Below, one piece after another: positions 1 to 5,545 of a DNA stretch of 5,545 bases. Each line of letters begins with the position of its first letter. The first letter of the stretch is position 1. Below the pieces are notes generated by a model. It was not told the origin of the DNA. It saw only the letters and a list, made by a program, of their open reading frames with translations, and did not search any database. Origin of the DNA: DATKMG01 sp035541995. Its GTDB lineage: Bacteria > Acidobacteriota > Terriglobia > Versatilivoradales > Versatilivoraceae. The DNA is taken from assembly GCA_035541995.1 (NCBI GenBank), contig DATKMG010000648.1:1-5545 (forward strand), written 5' to 3'. A program made the translations under genes and the position numbers.

Positions 1-18
1 AATATTCGACCCAAAGGC

Positions 19-89
19 ACCGGCCTTGAAAGGCCGGTCTAAAATCACCTGGCCGCTCCGCGGCCTTAACCCAGCGCTTAAGCGCTGGG
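19..89. repeat. Cluster of three tandem palindromes (dispersed-repeat-like)
   Basis: Three perfect inverted repeats follow each other. Positions 19-27 (ACCGGCCTT) pair with 30-38 (AAGGCCGGT) around a 2-nt centre. Positions 51-56 (GGCCGC) pair with 60-65 (GCGGCC) around TCC. Positions 70-79 (CCCAGCGCTT) pair with 80-89 (AAGCGCTGGG), a perfect 20-bp palindrome with no spacer. The linkers are short and A/T-rich (CTAAAATCACC and TTAA). This is seen directly. From memory, multi-hairpin units of this style are dispersed in intergenic DNA of several soil-type phyla, so a REP/BIME-like element is the likeliest reading. No strong T-tract follows any hairpin on either strand, so classical intrinsic termination is not well supported, though the structure could protect or end the mRNA of the minus-strand gene that stops at 179. 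Confidence 0.7.
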
Positions 90-147
90 CAATCCCCGAT
101 GGAATTCATTTGAGTAGCCAGGTATTGAGCAGTCTGAAGTAACCCCC

Positions 148-161
148 ACGAGCTCACTCGT
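148..161. repeat. Small hairpin downstream of the minus-strand gene
   Basis: ACGAG (148-152) and CTCGT (157-161) form a 5-bp stem with a CTCA loop, 17 bp beyond the stop codon of the gene ending at 179. On the minus strand it is followed by a G-rich run and not by a T-tract, so it is at best a weak terminator. Nothing else supportable is seen in positions 90-178, and no coding potential is evident there. Confidence 0.25.
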
Positions 162-178
162 CCAGAGTATGGAGAATC

Positions 179-2047
179 TCAAGGGCGAAGAACCCGAAGG
201 GTGAAACTCACAGAAGGAGACGCGGAATTCAGGGTATAGGTGAGGTTGGCGTGAGACTCACTGGCCGGTGTCCTCAATTGACGGTCATCCGGACAATAAG
301 GCAGGGAAGGATATGTGACTTTGCTCTCTGGAGGCAGTGTCAGGCGCCACCCACCAGATTCAATCCAACCTCCTGCTCCTTCAGAGGTGATCTCTATCGG
401 TCTGTCCGTCAGAGAATACGCGGTTCCTGAGGCACTCTTTAATGCACTCCCAGGCCTGAGGTTCAGGATGAAATGACCAATCACTTCCTGGTCCGCACGT
501 TCCAACTGCGCCTTGATTCGAAGTTCCTGTTTGGACGCAGCTTCAACAAGCAGGGTGACCCTTTTGTCATCGTAAGTCAAACTCACCATATCCTGTGAAC
601 CCTTTTCTTTAACCTCCGCGGCAGTGGGGATATAGATCGGGCGCCCACCTCGTGAGAAGACGAAATTACTCCAATCCGATTGCCGTTTGGAGCTTCCCCC
701 GGTAATCAGAAGGCCTAACTGATCGTGCCAGACACTGACGAAGTTCTGCCGGTCTAGGGCCCAGCGACTTTTGACGGGAACGGCGGTAAAACCACTGAGG
801 CCATAGAACCAGGGAGGCTTGCGACGAACCAAGGCTTGACTGCCCAGTGTAATGACATATGATTTTTTATCCGGAAAGATTTTTTCTTCCTTCCCCTCAT
901 GAAAATAACGCAGATTTCTCGTCAGAGCCGCGGATAGCGGCCACACCGATCCCGAAGTTTGGACTAAGGAGGAGAGATACCTAGTAAAACGCCGACCCGT
1001 GGGAAACTGGCTGAAAGCAAACTGAGCAAACACCGGGACACCGGGGGTATAACGAAAGCATCCATCAAGGGTCTCGACCAGTGAACCATCCGGATAATAG
1101 AACTTCATTAAGAAATCCTGCCCCTTTTCGAGGTAGGGAACGGCACCCAGGTCACCAGAGTATTCATAGTAGAGTCCCAGCGCTTGAAGAGTCTGGAGGT
1201 TCTGACGAGGCGAAGGGCCGCCATACTCGGGCCAGAAACCCAGCGGATCAAGCCATTCCAGAGCAGCATAGACCATCTTCTGACCCGTTTGTTGCCAGCT
1301 TTCACGTCCGAAGATCTGTCCAGCCCGGTAAAGATTGACTCCATTCCAGGTGCTATAGCTGTTGACCTCAAAGTTTCCAACGTCCCAGGGAACGTCTTCG
1401 TCAGGAAAAATGCCGCTATGAAGTCGCAGGTTGTGTACTCCCTGAATCAATTGCTGAATGCCCTCGATCTGACGAGTGATTCCCTGCTCCCAGCGCCGCC
1501 GTTGGCTAGCCTCCATCTGGTCCTTCAAGAGTTCGTAGGTCTCCAACCAGGCATTCAGGGTTTCATGTAAATATGTCCTTCCCCAACTGGAGCCATTATT
1601 CCGGAGCAATTCAACCGTACCGTCTTCATATTGAGAATCACAGATAGCATCACCGCCCTTGAGCGCGGCATTGAGAAGCTTTGGATCTTTGAAGTGAGGA
1701 TTAGCGTGATGATTGAAGGTGTAGAGGTACGCCAGCGGATAAATGACCTCCTGGTTATCCACGCACCATCCGTCGCGAGAAAAGCGTCCGGTTGCCTCGA
1801 TAAATGAAGACATCACACCAGGAACGCCTTTCTCCAGCTGGTCGAGATAGAAATCCTTAAGATTCAGCGAATCGAACCGGGATCGTTCTTTGCTTGCGCT
1901 TCTGAGCCCAAGTGGGCGAAAAGAGACAAACAAAAGGAAGAGGAGAAGAACCAACAGCCACAAGGGAAAGACAAAACGCCACTCGCCACGCCTGAGTGCG
2001 TCCAGTACGTAAGGGCGATTGAATGTTCGGATTGACTGTCGATGCAT
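179..2047 (-). CDS. Membrane-anchored protein, predicted alpha/alpha-toroid plus beta-sandwich (heparinase/lyase-like), function unknown
   Basis: I do not recognise a named family. With the start at 2047 the product is 622 aa. Residues 1-24 are basic, residues 25-43 form one very hydrophobic membrane helix (LWLLVLLLFLLFVSF), and the rest should lie outside the cytoplasm. Residues about 58-378 are helical and rich in aromatic residues, with TYLHETLNAWLETYELL (about 158-174), VNSYSTWNG (ending at 236), FWPEYGGPSP (from 271) and YPDGS (from 318). Residues about 393-618 look beta-rich. Helical toroid followed by beta-sandwich is the known plan of heparinase II/III-like and related polysaccharide lyases, and the WPEYGGP block recalls motifs there. 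This is inference, and catalytic residues are not assigned. The start at 2047 is preferred over the ATG at 2113 (644 aa) because a GGGAGAAGG ribosome site lies 6 nt upstream and the 2113 ATG sits inside a putative -10 box. The stop is TGA at 179-181. The gene is divergent from the amidohydrolase gene. Confidence 0.85.
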   Translation of the reverse strand: MHRQSIRTFNRPYVLDALRRGEWRFVFPLWLLVLLLFLLFVSFRPLGLRSASKERSRFDSLNLKDFYLDQLEKGVPGVMSSFIEATGRFSRDGWCVDNQEVIYPLAYLYTFNHHANPHFKDPKLLNAALKGGDAICDSQYEDGTVELLRNNGSSWGRTYLHETLNAWLETYELLKDQMEASQRRRWEQGITRQIEGIQQLIQGVHNLRLHSGIFPDEDVPWDVGNFEVNSYSTWNGVNLYRAGQIFGRESWQQTGQKMVYAALEWLDPLGFWPEYGGPSPRQNLQTLQALGLYYEYSGDLGAVPYLEKGQDFLMKFYYPDGSLVETLDGCFRYTPGVPVFAQFAFSQFPTGRRFTRYLSSLVQTSGSVWPLSAALTRNLRYFHEGKEEKIFPDKKSYVITLGSQALVRRKPPWFYGLSGFTAVPVKSRWALDRQNFVSVWHDQLGLLITGGSSKRQSDWSNFVFSRGGRPIYIPTAAEVKEKGSQDMVSLTYDDKRVTLLVEAASKQELRIKAQLERADQEVIGHFILNLRPGSALKSASGTAYSLTDRPIEITSEGAGGWIESGGWRLTLPPESKVTYPSLPYCPDDRQLRTPASESHANLTYTLNSASPSVSFTLRVLRP

Positions 2048-2053
2048 TCTATG

Positions 2054-2062
2054 CCTTCTCCC
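2054..2062 (-). promoter_or_regulatory. Ribosome binding site deciding the start at 2047
   Basis: The minus strand reads GGGAGAAGG and then CATAGA before the ATG at 2047-2045, a 6-nt spacing from the last G. Upstream of the alternative ATG at 2113 only a GAG is seen. This favours the shorter 622-aa product. Confidence 0.6.
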
Positions 2063-2111
2063 TGAAGTCAGAAGAATAGTGATGACAGAATGCAACCCCG
2101 AGTGTGGTTTC

Positions 2112-2141
2112 ATTCTATTCTCAGTCTTAACTGTGGGTCAA
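2112..2141 (-). promoter_or_regulatory. Candidate sigma70-type promoter for the membrane-anchored protein gene
   Basis: On the minus strand, TTGACC (2141-2136, five of six matches to TTGACA) is followed after 18 nt by TAGAAT (2117-2112, five of six matches to TATAAT). Transcription would begin near 2105, giving a leader of roughly 58 nt to the start at 2047. The -10 box overlaps the upstream ATG at 2113-2111, so that codon would not be in the transcript. The matches are visible in the sequence; activity is inferred. Confidence 0.55.
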
Positions 2142-2167
2142 TTTCCAATTCTGGACCTGGCGCCGTC

Positions 2168-2190
2168 AGATCTATATTGCCCGGAGATCT
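2168..2190. promoter_or_regulatory. Candidate operator: paired AGATCT palindromes
   Basis: AGATCT occurs at 2168-2173 and again at 2185-2190, separated by 11 bp, so their centres are 17 bp apart. The pair is symmetric because each unit is itself a palindrome. It lies between the two candidate divergent promoters, where a shared regulator could act. Just to the right are two overlapping small inverted repeats, CTGCC/GGCAG (2194-2206) and CCTGG/CCAGG (2199-2212). No regulator gene is in the window, and chance occurrence is quite possible. Confidence 0.2.
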
Positions 2191-2216
2191 TGCCTGCCCC
2201 TGGCAGCCCAGGAGAA

Positions 2217-2245
2217 TTGACTTCTTGTGCGGGTTCCTTTAGGTT
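2217..2245 (+). promoter_or_regulatory. Candidate sigma70-type promoter for the amidohydrolase gene
   Basis: TTGACT (2217-2222) is followed after 17 nt by TAGGTT (2240-2245). The -35 box matches the consensus at five of six positions. The -10 box keeps the T1, A2 and T6 positions but is otherwise poor. Transcription would start near 2252, leaving about 30 nt before the start codon, enough for the ribosome site at 2269-2275. Confidence 0.4.
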
Positions 2246-2268
2246 GAAGGTTACTTAAAGGAATTTGT

Positions 2269-2275
2269 GGGGAGG
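2269..2275 (+). promoter_or_regulatory. Ribosome binding site of the amidohydrolase gene
   Basis: GGGGAGG lies 8 nt before the ATG at 2284 and 5 nt before the adjacent in-frame GTG at 2281. The 8-nt spacing and the ATG codon favour 2284 as the start; the two choices differ by one residue. Confidence 0.65.
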
Positions 2276-2283
2276 TAGGAGTG

Positions 2284-3651
2284 ATGAATCCAAATCGAGC
2301 CTTTCCGCCGTCTTTGGACCGCCTCTGGATGTCCGCTATCCTCGGTCTGCTGTGCTTTGGAATTTGCGATCAAAAGGTCGTGGCGAAAGATAACAACACC
2401 AGCGGACCGGCAATCCTCCTTCTGCCGGAACGCGTATTCGACGCGGCAGGAAATAAGTCCTATACCGGCTGGGGCGTTCTGGTGGAGGGAGGAATAATCC
2501 GGGCGGCGGGTCCTGCAGCTTCCATAAAATCACCTGAGGGGACACAAGTCATCGAACTGCCCGGCATGACCGTGCTGCCTGGATTGATTGATGCTCATTC
2601 TCACGTCTTCCTTCATCCTTACAAGGAAGCGCTCTGGGACGATCAAGTCCTGAAGGAGCCTCTAGCCTATAGGACAATACGAGCAGTCAATCACTGTCGC
2701 GATACGTTGCTGGCCGGCTTTACCACATTGAGAGACCTGGGTACCGAGGGAGCAGGCTATGCGGATGTCTCCCTTCAACGGGCCATTGAAGAGGGTCTGG
2801 TTCCCGGTCCAAGGTTGCTGGTGGCCACTCGGGCCATTGTGGCCACTGCCAGTTACGGGCCCGGGCCGCAAGGTTTTGCCCCGGAATGGATAACCCCGAA
2901 AGGGGCGCAGGAAGCCAGTGGGACCGAAGAAGTGCTCAGAGCAGTGCGAGAGCAAATCGGGCATGGAGCCAACTGGGTTAAGGTCTATGCCGATTATCGT
3001 CGAGGGCCAGGTGGGTCTGAGGTCCCGACTTTTTCTGAGGAAGAATTAACGGTCCTCGTGCGGGAGGCACACGGTGCAGGATGCCCTGTTGCTGCCCATG
3101 CAACCACTCCTGAAGGAATGCGGCACGCCATCCTGGCGGGCGTTGACAGCATCGAACATGGATATACCGGGACCGAAGATGTCTTCCAATTGATGCAACA
3201 AAAAGGGGTGGCGTATTTTCCCACGCTGACTGCCGTCGAAGCTTATAGTGAGTATTTTGATCACTACCGTCCTGGGATCACGCCCCAAACCGAGTCCATG
3301 AAACAAGCGGAACAGGCGTTCCGAATGGCCTTGAAGGTTGGTGTTTTGATCGGGAATGGCAGCGACGTTGGGGTCTTTGCACATGGGACTAATTATCGGG
3401 AGCTGCAGTGGATGGTTCGCCTGGGAATGTCCCCGGTCCAAGCGCTGCTGGCCGCAACAGCCGTCAATGCCAGGATCCTGCGCCGGCAGGACAAAGTGGG
3501 TCAGATCCGGCCTGGCCTGATGGCCGATTTGATCGCAGTATCAGGCGATCCGCTTCAAGACATCAATACCCTGCAAGATGTAAAGTTCGTAATGAAAGAC
3601 GGCAAGATTTGGAAGTCGCTCTTTATTCCGGCCAAGCGAGTCAATTTCTAG
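2284..3651 (+). CDS. Exported metal-dependent amidohydrolase (imidazolonepropionase/prolidase-like, COG1228 type)
   Basis: The product is 455 aa from the ATG at 2284 (456 from the GTG at 2281; numbering below uses the GTG). An N-terminal hydrophobic stretch (about 16-29) followed by VVA-KD near residue 35 looks like a signal peptide, so the enzyme probably acts outside the cytoplasm. The amidohydrolase core is complete: the HxH pair H106/H108 in DAHSH after VLPGLI, a lysine likely to be carboxylated at K234 in NWVKVYAD, H273 in AAHAT, H293 in IEHG, and the catalytic aspartate D362 in GNGSD. The C-terminal GQIRPGLMADLIAV block (407-420) is typical of the composite beta domain. This subgroup includes Xaa-Pro or Xaa-Arg dipeptidases and imidazolonepropionase relatives, and hydrolyses C-N bonds with a binuclear metal centre. 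The substrate cannot be told from sequence; a dipeptide or cyclic amide is an inference. The gene converges on the CehA/McbA-like gene, with 15 bp between stops. Confidence 0.93.
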   Translation: MNPNRAFPPSLDRLWMSAILGLLCFGICDQKVVAKDNNTSGPAILLLPERVFDAAGNKSYTGWGVLVEGGIIRAAGPAASIKSPEGTQVIELPGMTVLPGLIDAHSHVFLHPYKEALWDDQVLKEPLAYRTIRAVNHCRDTLLAGFTTLRDLGTEGAGYADVSLQRAIEEGLVPGPRLLVATRAIVATASYGPGPQGFAPEWITPKGAQEASGTEEVLRAVREQIGHGANWVKVYADYRRGPGGSEVPTFSEEELTVLVREAHGAGCPVAAHATTPEGMRHAILAGVDSIEHGYTGTEDVFQLMQQKGVAYFPTLTAVEAYSEYFDHYRPGITPQTESMKQAEQAFRMALKVGVLIGNGSDVGVFAHGTNYRELQWMVRLGMSPVQALLAATAVNARILRRQDKVGQIRPGLMADLIAVSGDPLQDINTLQDVKFVMKDGKIWKSLFIPAKRVNF

Positions 3652-3666
3652 TCAGCGGCTAGAAAT
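3644..3666. terminator. Possible bidirectional terminator between convergent genes
   Basis: ATTTCTAG (3644-3651) and CTAGAAAT (3659-3666) form an 8-bp perfect inverted repeat around a 7-nt loop. It fills the whole 15-bp gap, includes the TAG stop of the amidohydrolase gene and directly abuts the stop codon of the opposite gene (3669-3667). The position fits a shared terminator. The stem is A/T-rich and lacks a following T-run on either strand, so strength as an intrinsic terminator is doubtful. Confidence 0.35.
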
Positions 3667-5545
3667 CTAATGCCTGATCTCGTGTTCATGCATCTTGCGA
3701 TGTAGTTGCTCGCGCGCGTCTGCAAAAACCTTTAGAGCACTCTTTAGACGGTCGGCATCAGGCCGCGTGGCCAGGCTCTTGACCCATTGTTCCGCTCCGT
3801 CAATTAAGGTCAGGAAGTACGTCGCAGCAGGAACGGAAAAGGGCTCCTGGCCGGGAACGACTACATAGACCGGGGAAGTGTGGGCCTGGATGCCCAAGGT
3901 CCAAGCTGTGGTTGGCCCGAAGCGCGAGGCACATCGAGCCGCCATCCAACCCGGCCCGGTCAATGGCAGTTTTTCCCGGAGAGTCATCTCCCGTGTTCCC
4001 TTTGTCTCCTCTCGGGAAGCAACGACCCGCCCATTCGAAACCACCTCAAGCCGGTGGAACGGAACAAAACTCTTTGCCTCCACCAGGACTTCGGCACTGC
4101 CGCCACCACTGCCCAATTTGATCTCGGAACCGGGCATCTGACCGTCGACCTGCAGGAAAATCAGAGGCCCTGTGGTCATAAAGGTATTTCCACTGCGAAC
4201 AGCCTTGGCAAAATTTGCGAAGCTGAATTCGTCCTGGCCCAGGTAGGCATAGGTTCGATTGGCGCCGACAGGCATGTAGGCACCCATTTTATCAGTTCCC
4301 CCCACGGCAGGAAGCCGGTAACCACAATTCAAATACCGGTACCAATCAAGGAAACGCAGCGTACTAAAGTGCTCGCCGTAAGGGTACAGTTCTACGGCGT
4401 CAATTTTTCCCAGGACGATGTCGGCAGCCAACTCGGCCGTTGGGTAAGGAAAATGGACTGCCACCACGAGGCCTTCCCGCTGGCGGCAATTATCCGTCCA
4501 ATCTGAAAGCGAGTTCCAGAGCGGATCCCCCAAGTAGCTCTCACCTGGCCCGGCAGCGGACATCGGGAAGACGGGCCACCCGTGTCCACCGAGCAGACCC
4601 AGATGGCCGAGCAAGTGCTGCCTATTCTCCGTTCCAACCCACACTATCATTTGACCGTCGCTTGAAGACAGGGGGCCATGAGACAGGTCGCCTACATTGG
4701 TGAATAGGTCACCCCACTGAGCTGCTAAAAGGTTGACCAGGTTCAAGCCCTCAGCCTGTCCTTCCAAGACAGCAGTGGATGGAGAAAGGAAGTGAACGTG
4801 GGTATCGGCACTGACCCAGCCTCGGGTCCGAAAGTCGGCTAGCCGGGCAATCTCCAGGTTTAATTCTCGCTGATTGGCTTGAATGGTCAGCTTTTTTCGA
4901 ACCGGTTGGTATTCGAATCCCTTGGTCATCTCCAAATAGATTTCTCCTACCGGCAACTCCACTTGAAAGGTCCCATCCACATAGGCAAAGGATGTGTCCA
5001 TTAGCTTCACATCAGCCCCATAATCTTGGAACCATCCGTCATTGATCTCGGCTCGATGCCCGTACGGAGGAAGATAACGGCCTTCCTTAGAGCGGAAGGC
5101 CAGGCGTACCGGGATGGCTTGATGGGTACTGGTGTCGACCACCTGTCCATGGAGCCAGACTTTGTTCTGTTCCAGGATTTCGACTCGTGACCCGGTTGGT
5201 CTTGCTTCCAGCGCCCTTCCCGGTGTGACTCGGCTCAGGTCGAAAATGTATTGCCTCCCGGTTTTGGAATCGCTGAGTTTGAGCAAAGCCTCAGAGCTGG
5301 CTGCAACTTCGACATAGAGATGCGGATTTTTATCGATGGGCTGATCATGTGACCCGAGACCCGCATCGGGTGCCGAAAGCCATGTTTCCGGGACAAAACG
5401 TGGCAAAGTGTAACTCCGGGCAATCACGCCCAAGTCGATATCTAAATTCCACCTCTTATCATCCGGGGCAGATGGCTCGGGCAAGGTAATCCGATAGAGG
5501 GACAATCGTTGATAACGGAGAGGGTTCACGCGACCCGCAAAAAGG
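3667..5545 (-). CDS. CehA/McbA-like PHP-type metallohydrolase with carboxypeptidase-regulatory-like domain, 5' end outside window
   Basis: The frame is open to the window edge. The first possible start is a GTG at 5529, but no ribosome site precedes it and the codons beyond it continue the protein without a stop, so the gene is very likely cut at its 5' end; 620 residues are visible from that GTG (numbering below). Residues 1-120 are beta-like. Residues about 123-230 (VWLHGQVVDTSTHQAIPV onward, with YVDGTFQVELPVGEIYLEM) look like a carboxypeptidase-regulatory Ig-like domain. The catalytic domain starts at GWVSADTHVHF (D242, H244, H246), followed by GTENRQHLLGHLGLLG (E301, H309), VAVHFPYP (H359) and AVGGTDKMG (D413), a pattern of likely metal ligands. 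A beta-rich domain follows, then AHTSPVYVVV and a helical tail. Known relatives include carbaryl hydrolases CehA and McbA, but most members have no known substrate, so carbamate activity should not be assumed. An export signal, if any, would be in the missing part. Confidence 0.88.
   Translation of the reverse strand, partial: LFAGRVNPLRYQRLSLYRITLPEPSAPDDKRWNLDIDLGVIARSYTLPRFVPETWLSAPDAGLGSHDQPIDKNPHLYVEVAASSEALLKLSDSKTGRQYIFDLSRVTPGRALEARPTGSRVEILEQNKVWLHGQVVDTSTHQAIPVRLAFRSKEGRYLPPYGHRAEINDGWFQDYGADVKLMDTSFAYVDGTFQVELPVGEIYLEMTKGFEYQPVRKKLTIQANQRELNLEIARLADFRTRGWVSADTHVHFLSPSTAVLEGQAEGLNLVNLLAAQWGDLFTNVGDLSHGPLSSSDGQMIVWVGTENRQHLLGHLGLLGGHGWPVFPMSAAGPGESYLGDPLWNSLSDWTDNCRQREGLVVAVHFPYPTAELAADIVLGKIDAVELYPYGEHFSTLRFLDWYRYLNCGYRLPAVGGTDKMGAYMPVGANRTYAYLGQDEFSFANFAKAVRSGNTFMTTGPLIFLQVDGQMPGSEIKLGSGGGSAEVLVEAKSFVPFHRLEVVSNGRVVASREETKGTREMTLREKLPLTGPGWMAARCASRFGPTTAWTLGIQAHTSPVYVVVPGQEPFSVPAATYFLTLIDGAEQWVKSLATRPDADRLKSALKVFADAREQLHRKMHEHEIRH

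Noticed and set aside
192..202. ACCC-GAA-GGGT hairpin at the 3' end of the minus-strand gene
   Set aside because: The 4-bp stem is inside the final codons and short enough to arise by chance; no T-tract follows.
1184..1570. A 128-codon open frame on the plus strand within the membrane-anchored protein gene
   Set aside because: It is antisense to a longer coherent coding region and shows no family motif.
2019..2258. A 79-codon plus-strand frame across the divergent promoter region
   Set aside because: It overlaps the start of the minus-strand gene and both candidate promoters, and its translation has no recognisable features.
2284..2400. Lipoprotein signal in the amidohydrolase (cysteine in FGICDQ)
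   Set aside because: The residues before the cysteine (F-G-I) do not fit the usual lipobox with a small residue at -1; a standard signal peptide cut after VVA is the better reading.
3880..4506. A 208-codon open frame on the plus strand opposite the CehA/McbA-like gene
   Set aside because: It lies wholly antisense to a gene with clear domain motifs, its translation is low-complexity with no recognisable fold, and no convincing ribosome site was seen. It is a shadow of the real gene.
5527..5529. GTG as the true start of the CehA/McbA-like protein
   Set aside because: There is no Shine-Dalgarno-like sequence in the 16 visible bases upstream, the frame stays open to the edge, and the visible N-terminus starts without a signal peptide and runs directly into beta-rich sequence, so truncation by the window is more likely.

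Overview
The window holds three protein-coding genes with little spare DNA, plus a cluster of palindromes at the left edge. It is bacterial: there are Shine-Dalgarno sites, sigma70-like promoters, and proteins with export or membrane-anchor signals. The combination of a CehA/McbA-type PHP-like metallohydrolase, an exported amidohydrolase, a membrane-anchored toroid-like protein and multi-palindrome intergenic repeats reminds me of Acidobacteriota or Planctomycetota-like soil and water bacteria. That placement is recollection and inference only; no marker gene is present.

Layout. Positions 1-178 are non-coding and carry three tandem hairpins (19-89) and a smaller one (148-161). A minus-strand gene (179-2047) encodes a protein with one N-terminal membrane helix, a long helical domain and a beta-rich C-terminal domain. 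It resembles the alpha/alpha-toroid plus beta-sandwich plan of heparinase/polysaccharide-lyase-like proteins, but I cannot assign its function. Its longest reading starts at an ATG at 2113. That ATG is embedded in a near-consensus -10 box, and a better ribosome site precedes the ATG at 2047, so 2047 is the preferred start. The region 2048-2283 is a divergent promoter region, with a candidate promoter for each flanking gene and a repeated AGATCT element between them.

A plus-strand gene (2284-3651) encodes an exported amidohydrolase with a complete binuclear metal site. It converges on a minus-strand gene (3667 to beyond the window end) for a CehA/McbA-like metallohydrolase with a carboxypeptidase-regulatory-like domain before the catalytic domain. 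The two stop codons are separated by 15 bp, and an 8-bp inverted repeat fills that gap.

How the genes relate. The first two genes are divergent and could share regulation; the second and third are convergent and separately transcribed. Two are probable metal-dependent hydrolases and the third may be a carbohydrate-active protein at the cell envelope. A shared role in extracytoplasmic breakdown of organic compounds is possible, but nothing in the sequence proves a common pathway or substrate. I see no defence system, CRISPR array, transposase, tRNA or rRNA.
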